From: Empedobacter sedimenti
Lineage (GTDB): Bacteria > Bacteroidota > Bacteroidia > Flavobacteriales > Weeksellaceae
Direction: 5' to 3'
DNA: 64,000 bases
Assembly: GCF_030005555.1 (NCBI RefSeq)
Contig: NZ_JASCQG010000002.1
Location: 124,001 to 188,000 of the forward strand
In this document: positions 51,350 through 60,687 of the stretch, one piece after another
How the letters are laid out: the number at the start of each line of letters is the position of its first letter
Position numbering within the stretch: position 1 is the stretch's first letter
The notes under the pieces: model-generated
Seen by the model: the letters and a program-made list of their open reading frames with translations, nothing else
Database searches by the model: none
Told to the model about the DNA's origin: nothing
Made by a program: the position numbers and the translations under genes

Positions 51350-54300
51350 ATGAAACAATTCTTGTTTTTATTAACCATCTTAACCAATACACTGCTTATG
51401 GCTCAATCACCAACGATTGATCAAAAGTGGAGAGAGATTGACAAAGAAATTCAAAATGGTCAATTTAAATCCATACAACCAAAAATTGACGAAATCAAAG
51501 AGCTTTCGCGTAAAGATAATGATCATCAAAGTCTTGTAAAAGCACTTTTTTATGATGCAAAAGTAAAAGTTGCAACGTCTGATGAAACAGATGATGTTAA
51601 TTTTGTATTTGATAATTTTAAGAAAGAGCTGAGTGGAAAGTCTGCGATAAATGATGCGATTGTTAACTCGTATTTAGCGCAATTGTACCAAGTTTATTAC
51701 AACGAAAACCGTTACAAAATTAATAGTCGTACAAATGTAGAAAGTCAATCATCTAGTGATGTACGATTTTGGACAGAAGAAACATTTAAGAAAACGATTA
51801 ACGATTATTTTGTTAAATCGATTCAACCAAAGAATGAATTAATAAATGCGAAACCAACTGATTTCAAGAAAATATTGACGTTTAGCGAAGACCTTAAATC
51901 AATACAACAGCAAACTGATTTGTCGCCAACAATTTATGATGTTTTAGTGACAGAATATATTGCTTTTTTAAGTCAGAATGACGAAAAAAATAAAGCTGAT
52001 CAGTTACGAAACGATTTGATTCAGCTTAATAAACAAAAGCAAATTGAGAATGCTGTTTTGTACAATGAATTGATTTTGTTAGAAGGTAAACGCGAAGAAC
52101 TTCAAAATTCTGAATTCATTAAACAAAAAGAAGCTTTAACAACAAAATATTCTAAAGCATGGTATTCTGCATACGTTTATGCAACTTTAGCAACGGATTT
52201 GTACAATTTGCAAGAAGATAAATTAGCAAACACAAACAAGATTTTTGACATTCAGCAAAAAGTATCAAAACTCTATCCAACTTCTGAAGAAAGAAAGACA
52301 ATTGATTCTTTGGTTTCAAAAATAAAATCGCAAGAAATTATTATTGAAGGAGAAAAGTATATTAATGAAAATCAGAATACACCAATCAAACTTTCGCATA
52401 AGAATTTGAACAAAGTTTTTGTAAAAGTATTGGCTTATAATGCAGGTTTTGATGATGACGACAAGAAACAAGTACTTAATGTTTACAATGACGAAAGAAT
52501 TGTAGATGCGCAAAATTTCTTGAATAGCTTAAAAGTTGTTGAGCAATATACACTTGATGTAAAATCGTTTGATGATTACCAGTTTCATTCAACAATTGTG
52601 AAATTAAATCCTTTAAAAAGTGGTCGTTACATTGTCTTATTTTCAAATTCGTCAGAATTTAAAATCAACAAAAAAGATGAAATTGATTATTTAGATATAA
52701 TGGTTTCTAAATATGCAATTAATCCACTTAATGAAAAGGTTTCTGTTGTAAATCGCGAATCAGGAAAACCAGAAGCTAATGTTTCGGTAGAGTTTATTGA
52801 TCGCTCATATTATGAAAAGAATACTTTAAAAACTTTTGTTTCAGATAAAAATGGGATGATTCAATTTCCTCTTGGTTGGCGAAATTTTGAGTATCGTGTA
52901 AAAGATGAGCATACCATTTATTCATCTTATTATTATGAAGGTGGAAGATATTCGGAAACAAGAACATCATCAGTCAAGATTTTCACAGATCGTGCAATTT
53001 ATCGTCCAGGACAAACGGTTTATTTCAAAGGAATTTTATACAGTTCTAATAAAAAAGAGCGAAAAGTAGTTCCGAATTCAAAATTGACAATTGGTTTGTA
53101 TGATGTAAATAGTAAAGAAATTTCGAAAATTGATTTAACTACAAACGAATTTGGATCAATAAACGGAAGTTTTGTTTTACCAAACTCTGGACTAACAGGT
53201 AATTTTACAATAAGACCAATAAATAATGAAGGTTATTATTCATTTAAAGTTGAAGAATATAAACGTCCAAAATTTGAAGTCGAAATTGAGAAAAATAAAG
53301 GTGTTTATAGCTTAAATGATAAAGTAAAAGTTGACGGAAAAGCTGTAGCTTTTTCTGGTGCAAATATCGATAATGCAAATGTAACTTATCGTGTTTATCG
53401 TCAAGAGATTTTTACATTTTGGCCTTGGTATCGTTCAATTCCAGCAGGTCGTGGCGAGCGCGAAGAAATTACTTTCGGAGAAACACTAACGGATGCTGAA
53501 GGTAAATTTACATTTGATTTTGTTGCAAAACCAGCTTCTGAGAAGAAGAAAGATGAGATAAGAACTTACAATTATTTTATTGAGGCTAAAGTAACAGATG
53601 TAAATGGAGAAACTCAAGTGACATCGTCTTCTGTAAAAGTTGGTGATACACGAATGGTATTAACTGTTGGAATATCTGATAAAGCGAAAGCAGAAGATTT
53701 GAAAACATTTAAAGTTGATGTAAAAAATCTGAATGATGAAAAATTAGATGGCAAAGGTCATCTTGAAATTTATACGTTAAATGCGCCAAAAGAAATTGTT
53801 CGTCGTCAAAAATTTACAACAGATTACAATTTTTACACAAAAGAAGAGTTCAAGAAATTGTTTCCAAATGAACCTTTTGGAGATGAAATGAATCCAAAAA
53901 CTTGGACAACAAATAAGAAAGTTTTCGAAGCTGATTTTGATACAAAAATTTCAAATGAAATTAAATTTAATCAAGTAACAGATTTAGCAGAAGGTTATTA
54001 TGTTGTAAAAGGTTATGTTTTGGATGGAACACAAAAAGTAGAAGTTGATCGTTTGATTTATATCTCGAATGAGAAAAAAGCAGAAAGTATCAAAACACTT
54101 TTGAATGTTACGGCAAATAAAAATCAATTCGAACCAAATGAAATTGCGAAGATTAATTTTAAATCTGGTGCTAAAGATGCATCAGTTTACTATGAAATTG
54201 AGGCAAACGAGAAAGTGATCGAAAAAGGTTTCTTGGATTTGAACAAAAAATCGTCAATCGAAATTCCGATCAAAGAGGAATACCGTGGCGGAATTTATGT

Positions 54301-57300
54301 GAATTATGTGATGACGAAATTTAATGATTCACAAACCGGAACACTTAATTTGATGGTTCCTTTTAGTAACAAAAACTTGAAAGTTACAGCGGAGGTTCTA
54401 CGTGATAAATTGACGCCTGGCGCAAAAGAAAAATGGCAATTAAAAATTGAAGGACCAAACAAAGACAAATTTTCTGCTGAGGTTTTGGCAAGTATGTATG
54501 ATGCTTCTTTAGATCAGTTTGCGTCAAATTCGTTAGATTTTAATGTCTATAATATTACGAATCGTCGTGTTAATCGTTCATTCAATTTATACCAATTTTA
54601 TTTGGTAAATGGCTCAAGTGCTATTTATAATAATCGTTATTATGATTTTTATTCAGGAGGATATGCAGGTTTAAGTTTTGATCTTTTTGATTTTGGATTT
54701 AATCAATATCGCATGAATCGTAGAATGATGAAAGTTGCTGCACCTACTGCAAATGTATCGAATGAGTTAGCAGGTAGTGTTGCTGGCGTTCAGGTTGAAG
54801 CAGATAATGTCGATTTAGAAGGAGGAGTTGTAACGGCAATGGGAATTACCAGAGATAAAAAAGAGCTTGGGTATGCTTCTCAAGAGATAACAATTCGAGG
54901 ATTATCAAATTTAGCTGCAGATAATAATCCGTTATTTGTAGTAGATGGAGTGGTGTATGATAAAATGCCAAGTGATTTAAAAGAAGATGATATTCAATCA
55001 ATTAATGTATTGAAAGATGGCGCAGCAACAGCGGTATATGGATCTAGAGGTGCAAATGGAGTAGTAATTATAATTACCAAAAAAGCTGCTAATGCAACTT
55101 TAGATAATGTAAAAGCACGTACAAATCTAAATGAAACAGCGTTCTTTTATCCAAACTTAAAAACTGATGCAAACGGAAACGTAATTATAGAATTTACAAC
55201 GCCAGAAAGTTTAACAGAGTGGAAATTTATGGCGATTGCGCATACGCCAGACCTTAAAACAGGTTATTTAGAACAAAATGTTCGCACCCAAAAAGACTTG
55301 ATGGTTGTACCAAATATGCCACGTTTTTTACGCGAAGGCGATCAGATTTCGGTTTCGTCTAAGATTAATAATTTATCAGATAAAGTATTAAATGGATCTG
55401 CGAAGTTGATGTTCTTTGATGCGTTTACCAATCAACCAATTGATGCGCAATTTAAGTTGACAAATGCAATTCAGAAGTTCAATGTAGCAAAAGGAAGCTC
55501 AGATCAAGTAACATGGACAATTGATGTTCCGAAAAATGTACAAGCGGTTGTTTATCGTGTCGTGGCTTCGGCTGGAGATTTTTCTGATGGAGAGGAATCG
55601 GCTTTACCAATTCTGTCAAATCGTATGATGGTGACAGAAACGTTGCCTATTTACGTGAAAGAAGGTCAAAAGAAATCGTTCCAATTTGAGAATATGATTA
55701 ACAATAAATCGACTTCTTTGGATAATTTCAAATTAACGTTTGAGATGACAACGAATCCAATTTGGTACGCGATTTTCTCGTTGCCTTATTTGCGCGAATA
55801 TCCTTACGAATGCGCTGAGCAAGTGTTCTCGCGTTTATATGGAAATATGATTTCGGAAAAAGTGATTAATTCGAATCCAAAAATTAAAACTGTTTTTGAT
55901 GATTGGAACAAAAAAGGTGAATTGAAATCGAAATTACAATTGAACCAAGAATTGAAAAATATCATTTTAGAAGAAACACCTTGGGTGAAAAATGCGGAAA
56001 GTGAAGAAGAGCAAATGAAGCAAATTGCGGTTTTATTCCAATTGAATCAAATGCAAACGGAAATGAAATCAGCTTTCCAAAAATTGTCTGATAAACAACA
56101 ATCAAATGGTGGTTTTGCTTGGTTTGATGGCGGTCGCCCAAACGAATATATCACAACGCATATCGTTGCTGGTTTCGGAAATATGAAGAAAATGGATGTT
56201 AATTTCAAAGCATTTGAAATTGATGTAAATCCTTTAATTAAGAAAGCAATTCAGTTTATTGATGATGAGAATTTAAAACGTTTCAAAGAGTTCAAAATAG
56301 ATCAGAAATCATTCAAGGATGTTACGTATTCAGACGGTTTACATTATTTATATGCGCGTTCTTTCTTCTTAGAAGATTATCCAATGTCGAAAGAGTTGGA
56401 AGAAATGAAAACAGCGATGATAAAGAATTTGAATGATACAAAATTAGAGTTGTCGTTGCAACAAAAGGCAATGGCTGCAATTGTGATGAATCGTTTCCAA
56501 ATGCAATCTGCTGCTAAAATTGTTGTGAATTCGATCAAAGAAAAAGCAGTAGAATCAGACGAAATGGGTATGTATTGGAAAGAAAATCAACCGGGTTGGT
56601 TTTGGTATCAAGCGCCTGTTGAAACACAATCGTTGTTAATTGAAGCGTTTGATGAAGTGACAAAAGACGAAAAATCTGTAGAAGAAATGAAAGTTTGGTT
56701 ATTGAAAAATCGTCAAACAAATCAGTGGAATTCAACAAAAGCAACGACGAAAGCGGTTTATGCTTTAATGAATTTTGGGAAATCTTGGATAGATGCTGAC
56801 AAAGGAATTGATGTAAAGATCGGAAATCAAAAGTTTGATTTAGATAAAAATTCGCAAGCTGGTTCGGGTTATGTAAAAACTTCTTGGAACAAGGAAGAAA
56901 TAAAACCAAATATGGGTAAAGTTGAGGTTTCAAAAACTTCTCCAGGTGTTGCTTGGGGAGCAATGTATTGGCAATATTTTGAAGATTTGGATAAAATAAA
57001 ATCTGCTGAAACAGGAATCAAGTTCAACAAGAAATTATTCATCAAACAAAATTCAACAAATGGTCCAATTCTGAAAGAAATTACAACGTCAACACCGATA
57101 AAAGTTGGTGATATTGTAACGGTTCGATTAGAGATTTCTATTGATCGTAACATGCAATTTGTACATATTAAAGATATGCGAGCAAGTGGTTTCGAGCCTG
57201 TGAATGTACTTTCTGGTTACAAATGGAAAGGAGAATTTGGGTATTACGAAAGCACGCGCGATGCAGCTACGAATTTCTTTTCGGATTATATGAGAAAAGG

Positions 57301-57433
57301 AACGTACGTTTTCGAATATGATTTGAAAGCGAATAATGCAGGTAATTTCTCGAACGGAATTACATCTATGCAAAATATGTATGCACCAGAATTGAGTGCG
57401 CAAAGCGAAGGAATTCGTGTTGAGATTAAATAA
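51350..57433 (+). CDS. Alpha-2-macroglobulin family protein with inserted TonB-receptor plug-like domain
   Basis: Signal peptide MKQFLFLLTILTNTLLMAQ. 2,027 residues. A helical repeat lead (about 25-330) and beta domains are followed by the MG2-type domain (FTDRAIYRPGQTVYFKG, about 545-561) and further macroglobulin domains. At about 1126-1250 lies a plug/SusC-signature segment: ITIRGLSNLAADNNPLFVVD, DGVVYDKMPSD, IQSINVLKDGAATAVYGSRG and NGVVIIITKK. Beyond it, the TED domain carries a thioester-like Cys1488-Ala-Glu-Gln1491 (CAEQ), the bacterial counterpart of CGEQ. Likely periplasmic protease trap with a receptor-derived graft. Monocistronic. Confidence 0.92.
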   Translation: MKQFLFLLTILTNTLLMAQSPTIDQKWREIDKEIQNGQFKSIQPKIDEIKELSRKDNDHQSLVKALFYDAKVKVATSDETDDVNFVFDNFKKELSGKSAINDAIVNSYLAQLYQVYYNENRYKINSRTNVESQSSSDVRFWTEETFKKTINDYFVKSIQPKNELINAKPTDFKKILTFSEDLKSIQQQTDLSPTIYDVLVTEYIAFLSQNDEKNKADQLRNDLIQLNKQKQIENAVLYNELILLEGKREELQNSEFIKQKEALTTKYSKAWYSAYVYATLATDLYNLQEDKLANTNKIFDIQQKVSKLYPTSEERKTIDSLVSKIKSQEIIIEGEKYINENQNTPIKLSHKNLNKVFVKVLAYNAGFDDDDKKQVLNVYNDERIVDAQNFLNSLKVVEQYTLDVKSFDDYQFHSTIVKLNPLKSGRYIVLFSNSSEFKINKKDEIDYLDIMVSKYAINPLNEKVSVVNRESGKPEANVSVEFIDRSYYEKNTLKTFVSDKNGMIQFPLGWRNFEYRVKDEHTIYSSYYYEGGRYSETRTSSVKIFTDRAIYRPGQTVYFKGILYSSNKKERKVVPNSKLTIGLYDVNSKEISKIDLTTNEFGSINGSFVLPNSGLTGNFTIRPINNEGYYSFKVEEYKRPKFEVEIEKNKGVYSLNDKVKVDGKAVAFSGANIDNANVTYRVYRQEIFTFWPWYRSIPAGRGEREEITFGETLTDAEGKFTFDFVAKPASEKKKDEIRTYNYFIEAKVTDVNGETQVTSSSVKVGDTRMVLTVGISDKAKAEDLKTFKVDVKNLNDEKLDGKGHLEIYTLNAPKEIVRRQKFTTDYNFYTKEEFKKLFPNEPFGDEMNPKTWTTNKKVFEADFDTKISNEIKFNQVTDLAEGYYVVKGYVLDGTQKVEVDRLIYISNEKKAESIKTLLNVTANKNQFEPNEIAKINFKSGAKDASVYYEIEANEKVIEKGFLDLNKKSSIEIPIKEEYRGGIYVNYVMTKFNDSQTGTLNLMVPFSNKNLKVTAEVLRDKLTPGAKEKWQLKIEGPNKDKFSAEVLASMYDASLDQFASNSLDFNVYNITNRRVNRSFNLYQFYLVNGSSAIYNNRYYDFYSGGYAGLSFDLFDFGFNQYRMNRRMMKVAAPTANVSNELAGSVAGVQVEADNVDLEGGVVTAMGITRDKKELGYASQEITIRGLSNLAADNNPLFVVDGVVYDKMPSDLKEDDIQSINVLKDGAATAVYGSRGANGVVIIITKKAANATLDNVKARTNLNETAFFYPNLKTDANGNVIIEFTTPESLTEWKFMAIAHTPDLKTGYLEQNVRTQKDLMVVPNMPRFLREGDQISVSSKINNLSDKVLNGSAKLMFFDAFTNQPIDAQFKLTNAIQKFNVAKGSSDQVTWTIDVPKNVQAVVYRVVASAGDFSDGEESALPILSNRMMVTETLPIYVKEGQKKSFQFENMINNKSTSLDNFKLTFEMTTNPIWYAIFSLPYLREYPYECAEQVFSRLYGNMISEKVINSNPKIKTVFDDWNKKGELKSKLQLNQELKNIILEETPWVKNAESEEEQMKQIAVLFQLNQMQTEMKSAFQKLSDKQQSNGGFAWFDGGRPNEYITTHIVAGFGNMKKMDVNFKAFEIDVNPLIKKAIQFIDDENLKRFKEFKIDQKSFKDVTYSDGLHYLYARSFFLEDYPMSKELEEMKTAMIKNLNDTKLELSLQQKAMAAIVMNRFQMQSAAKIVVNSIKEKAVESDEMGMYWKENQPGWFWYQAPVETQSLLIEAFDEVTKDEKSVEEMKVWLLKNRQTNQWNSTKATTKAVYALMNFGKSWIDADKGIDVKIGNQKFDLDKNSQAGSGYVKTSWNKEEIKPNMGKVEVSKTSPGVAWGAMYWQYFEDLDKIKSAETGIKFNKKLFIKQNSTNGPILKEITTSTPIKVGDIVTVRLEISIDRNMQFVHIKDMRASGFEPVNVLSGYKWKGEFGYYESTRDAATNFFSDYMRKGTYVFEYDLKANNAGNFSNGITSMQNMYAPELSAQSEGIRVEIK

Positions 57434-57454
57434 TCAATTCAAATTAATAAATCT

Positions 57455-57489
57455 AAAAAGAGCTGAGAATTACCTCAGCTCTTTTTTTT
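57455..57489 (+). terminator. Terminator after the alpha-2-macroglobulin gene
   Basis: AAAAAGAGCTGAG (57455-57467) pairs with CTCAGCTCTTTTT (57474-57486), a 13-bp stem with T-run. Confidence 0.9.
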
Positions 57490-57504
57490 GTCTATATAAT
57501 TGTA

Positions 57505-57678
57505 ACGACTTGTCATACCGAACTTATCGAGGTATCTTTTAATTATAATAAAGTTTATAAGGATGCGAAGCTGAAATAAATTCAGCTTGACAGACCGTAG
57601 TATTTTAGAGGAGAGTCATCCTGAACTCGTTTCAGGATCACATTATAATTGTCATGTTGAACTTGTTTCAACATCTCA
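57505..57678. repeat. Dispersed palindromic intergenic repeat, copy 3
   Basis: Module one (57505-57592) is very similar to 34711-34806 and ends in AAGCTGAAATAAATTCAGCTT. Module two is ATCCTGAACTCGTTTCAGGAT (57619-57639, one base over 20, arms ATCCTGAA and TTCAGGAT). Module three is GTTGAACTTGTTTCAAC (57656-57672). It matches copy 1 at 166-233 in reversed order of modules. Confidence 0.8.
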
Positions 57679-57718
57679 TATCAAGATTTTATTTATCTTT
57701 AAATCAAAATAACACTAA

Positions 57719-58819
57719 ATGAAGAAAACACTTCTACTCAATATTATACTCATTCCTTTTATCGGAGTTGCGCAATTGCAAACCATTTTTCAATCTAAAA
57801 TAGATTCGATTTACGAGAAAAATAAAGATGCTGTGGGAATTATTGTTCACGTTGAAGCACCAAAACAAAACATTTCGTGGAGTTATGCAAAAGGCGTTTC
57901 GGATATTAAAACGAATGAAGTTTTAAGTAACCAACAACCGGTTTTGATTGCAAGTAATACCAAACCTTATGTAGCTGCTGCAATTTTGCGTTTGGTAGAA
58001 AAAGGTCAAGTTACAATCAATCAGTCAATCAAGAATTTATTGTCTAACAAGACTCGTCAATTGCTCGAAAAAGATGGTTATGATTTGAATACGATAACAG
58101 TCAAACATTTATTGTCTCACACTTCTGGAATACAGGATTATGTAGATGACGCGTATTTTGAGTTAGTGAATACGCGTCCGAAATATAAATGGACGAAGAC
58201 GGAACAGATCAAACGTGCAATGGAAATTGGAAGTCCACAAAAAGTTGGAGAAAAATTTAGTTATGGCGATATCAATTATTTGCTTTTAGCAGAAATTATT
58301 GAGCAAAAAACGCATCAACCATTTTACAAAGCAATGCGAGATTTGTTAAAATACAAAGAATTAGGTTTGACAAAAACGTGGTTTATCGATTTGGAGAAAT
58401 ATCCGCAACAAACACTTCCACTTGCACATCAATATGCTGATAAATATAAGTGGGATTCGTATGATTTGAATCCATCTTGGGATTTGTATGGGGGTGGAGG
58501 AATTGCTTCGACTGCTAAAGAATCAGCTTTGTTTTTTCAGTATTTGTTTGAAGGAAAAATTATTCAGAATAAACAAATTTTGGATTCGATGTCGACTTAT
58601 GTTTTACCTTCAGACCAATCTAAATATTGTTTAGGAATTTTTCATTTTGATTTAGGATTTAACGCCTATTATCACGGAGGTTGGTGGGGAACAGATGTGA
58701 TTTATTCGCCAGAATCTGATGCGACGATTACGGTTTTTACATTACAAAAAGGTTTTCAGCATATTGTCAATCCATTTATCGGAAAAGAATTTCAGAAGTT
58801 ATTGATAAAAAAGAGTTAG
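57719..58819 (+). CDS. Secreted serine hydrolase (beta-lactamase / D-Ala-D-Ala carboxypeptidase fold)
   Basis: 366 residues with signal peptide MKKTLLLNIILIPFIGVAQ. The class C-like fold has the SxxK nucleophile in IASNTKPYVAAA (Ser-Asn-Thr-Lys), a YxN-like SYGDINYLLLAE and the third-motif YYHGGWWGT. It may be a penicillin-binding-like peptidase or esterase; true beta-lactamase activity cannot be read from sequence. The upstream gap holds repeat copy 3 and no TAnnTTTG box. Confidence 0.88.
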   Translation: MKKTLLLNIILIPFIGVAQLQTIFQSKIDSIYEKNKDAVGIIVHVEAPKQNISWSYAKGVSDIKTNEVLSNQQPVLIASNTKPYVAAAILRLVEKGQVTINQSIKNLLSNKTRQLLEKDGYDLNTITVKHLLSHTSGIQDYVDDAYFELVNTRPKYKWTKTEQIKRAMEIGSPQKVGEKFSYGDINYLLLAEIIEQKTHQPFYKAMRDLLKYKELGLTKTWFIDLEKYPQQTLPLAHQYADKYKWDSYDLNPSWDLYGGGGIASTAKESALFFQYLFEGKIIQNKQILDSMSTYVLPSDQSKYCLGIFHFDLGFNAYYHGGWWGTDVIYSPESDATITVFTLQKGFQHIVNPFIGKEFQKLLIKKS

Positions 58820-58883
58820 AATTTAGAATAATTATCTCTCAAGATTTGATATTTTTTTAATTCATTCTAAGCGTAAAACTTTC

Positions 58884-58891
58884 TAAATTTG
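58884..58891 (+). promoter_or_regulatory. -7 box (TAAATTTG) 4 nt before the phosphodiesterase start
   Basis: Box to ATG at 58896 leaves 4 nt (AGGC). The downstream signal peptide fixes the start, so the mRNA should be leaderless. Confidence 0.6.
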
Positions 58892-58895
58892 AGGC

Positions 58896-60164
58896 ATGAA
58901 AAAATCAATACTTAGTATATTTTCTGCAGTTGTTTTAACGTTCTCAGTTTCAGCAAATGCACAAGGAATCGAAGAACAAATTGTAGTAGAAAATCGTGTG
59001 AATGATGTTCAACAACAAGATAAACCTTATGTTATCTTGATTTCGGCAGATGGTTTTCGTTATGATTATGCTCAAAAACATGATGCTAAAAATTTATTAG
59101 AACTTTCTAAAAACGGCGTAAAAGCAGATGCAATGTATCCGTCTTTTCCATCGGTTACGTTCCCAAATCACTATACAATTGTAACAGGATTAACACCAAT
59201 TCATCACGGTTTGGTAGGGAATAACATGTATGATAGAGAAGTAGGTGATCGTTATTCATTAGGAAATCGTAATGCAGTCATTAATCCGAAATGGTACGGA
59301 GGAACGCCAATTTGGAATCTTGCTGAACAAAATAAAATGTTGTCAGCGTGTTATTATTGGCCAGGATCGGAAGCGCCTATTAATGGTATGTTTCCAACGT
59401 ATTCGTACAAATACTCGGAGAAATCACCAATAGATTATCGTATTCAGCAAGTGGTAAATTGGTTAGAATTACCTGCAGAGAAACGTCCGCATTTGATTAC
59501 GTTCTATTTTCCGGAAGTAGATCATGCGGGGCATTCTTTTGGACCTGATGCGCCTGAAACAAAGGAAGCTGTGCAGTTTGTAGATCAATCAATCAAGAAA
59601 TTGAATGATGAGGTTGCAAAAACTGGTTTGAAAGTGAATTTTGTATTTGTTTCTGATCACGGAATGACAAGAATTGATGATGAAAATCCTTTGAAATTAC
59701 CTATCAAAATTGATGAATCGAAAGTTGATGTGGCTTCAAACGGATCTTATGTTAGTTTATTTGTAAAAGATAAAAAGGATATTGAAACTATTTATAAAGA
59801 GATAAAAGCGACTGAAAATAGTACGTTTGATGTTTATAAGACAACAAGTGTTCCGTCTAAATATCATTTTGATGCGAAGAATGATCGACACAATCGTATT
59901 GGAGATATTATTTTGATTGCGCATGCGCCAAATTATTTCTCTAACAAAAATGCACCAAAAGGTTCGCATGGTTTTTATGTAAAAGAAACGCCAGAAATGA
60001 AAGCGACTTTTATGGCTTGGGGACCAAATATTAAGTCTGGTAAAGAGATTAAAGTTTTTCCAAACACACAAATTTATCCAATGCTTGCGAAGTTATTAGG
60101 TTTGCCAATTCAAGAAAAAATTGATGGAACAAATCAATTAGCAAATAAAATTTTGGTGAAATAG
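58896..60164 (+). CDS. Ectonucleotide pyrophosphatase/phosphodiesterase family (alkaline phosphatase fold)
   Basis: 422 residues with signal peptide (MKKSILSIFSAVVLTFSVSANA). Two-zinc NPP-type enzyme: metal Asp in ISADGFRYDY (about 48-57), the nucleophile Thr in PSFPSVTFPNHYTIV (about 85-99), Asp/His in FPEVDHAGHSFGP and Asp-His in VSDHGMTR, last His in KGSHGFYV. Hydrolyses nucleotide pyrophosphates or phosphodiesters in the periplasm. The length fits bacterial NPP. Confidence 0.94.
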   Translation: MKKSILSIFSAVVLTFSVSANAQGIEEQIVVENRVNDVQQQDKPYVILISADGFRYDYAQKHDAKNLLELSKNGVKADAMYPSFPSVTFPNHYTIVTGLTPIHHGLVGNNMYDREVGDRYSLGNRNAVINPKWYGGTPIWNLAEQNKMLSACYYWPGSEAPINGMFPTYSYKYSEKSPIDYRIQQVVNWLELPAEKRPHLITFYFPEVDHAGHSFGPDAPETKEAVQFVDQSIKKLNDEVAKTGLKVNFVFVSDHGMTRIDDENPLKLPIKIDESKVDVASNGSYVSLFVKDKKDIETIYKEIKATENSTFDVYKTTSVPSKYHFDAKNDRHNRIGDIILIAHAPNYFSNKNAPKGSHGFYVKETPEMKATFMAWGPNIKSGKEIKVFPNTQIYPMLAKLLGLPIQEKIDGTNQLANKILVK

Positions 60165-60181
60165 TCTACATTTTATAGTAT

Positions 60182-60215
60182 AAAAGGCATCTTTCCTTGG
60201 TTAGATGCTTTTTTA
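60182..60215. terminator. Terminator after the phosphodiesterase gene (partly bidirectional)
   Basis: GCATCT (60187-60192) pairs with AGATGC (60203-60208), with A-run left and T-run right. Confidence 0.65.
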
Positions 60216-60596
60216 ATACTCAAAAGTTGGAATACCGTCTTTACAATTTATCTTTTTAGGTGGTTTAATAATTGAACAGTCACCTACAGATCCCCATTTT
60301 TTATTATAATCATCTTGAGCTTTTGTGTAATTTGCAACTTTTTTTAAGAACTGTGTTGTATCAATATTAATGGAATATGCAATAAAACCAGAAGGTCCTC
60401 CACATGATTTAGCTCCAATTTCAACGAAACGCCATTTTGAAGCATCAGTACATTGTTCACTTAAAGACAAAGTTGTAATTTCCTTTAGCATATTTTCTAA
60501 TTGATGTTTTTCATTGTTTTGTGTGTTATCATCGTCATTGTTGCATGAAAATAAAACACCAAAAAATGCAAAAGTGATAAGTAAGAATTTTCCCAT
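60213..60596 (-). CDS. Small lipoprotein of unknown function
   Basis: 127 residues. Lipoprotein signal MGKFLLITFAFFGVLFSCNN with lipid-bearing Cys at about 18, then an Asp/Asn linker. The mature part has four further Cys (for example QCTDASKW, KSCGGPSGF, DCSIIKP, INCKDG), which may form disulphides. The last three residues overlap the terminator area. No family recognised. Confidence 0.75.
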   Translation of the reverse strand: MGKFLLITFAFFGVLFSCNNDDDNTQNNEKHQLENMLKEITTLSLSEQCTDASKWRFVEIGAKSCGGPSGFIAYSINIDTTQFLKKVANYTKAQDDYNKKWGSVGDCSIIKPPKKINCKDGIPTFEY

Positions 60597-60652
60597 AGTT
60601 TAAATTGTATTGTTGAGTTGTCTTTTAAATGTACAAAAAAATCATTGATCCA

Positions 60653-60683
60653 AAAAAAATCCTCAACAAGTGTTGAGGATTTT
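60653..60683 (-). terminator. Terminator after the EamA transporter gene
   Basis: ATCCTCAACA (60659-60668) pairs with TGTTGAGGAT (60671-60680); a run of eight T follows on the minus strand. Confidence 0.88.
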
Positions 60684-60687
60684 GAAT

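Larger units (their letters stand above)
57434..57718. other. 285-bp gap with terminator and repeat copy 3
   Basis: A terminator after the macroglobulin gene and the dispersed repeat account for most of this gap. No gene seen. Confidence 0.7.

Noticed and set aside
56535-57403. Long minus-strand frames inside the macroglobulin gene (and similar shadows elsewhere)
   Set aside because: They are reverse frames of a well-supported coding region, with no start context, promoter or family match.
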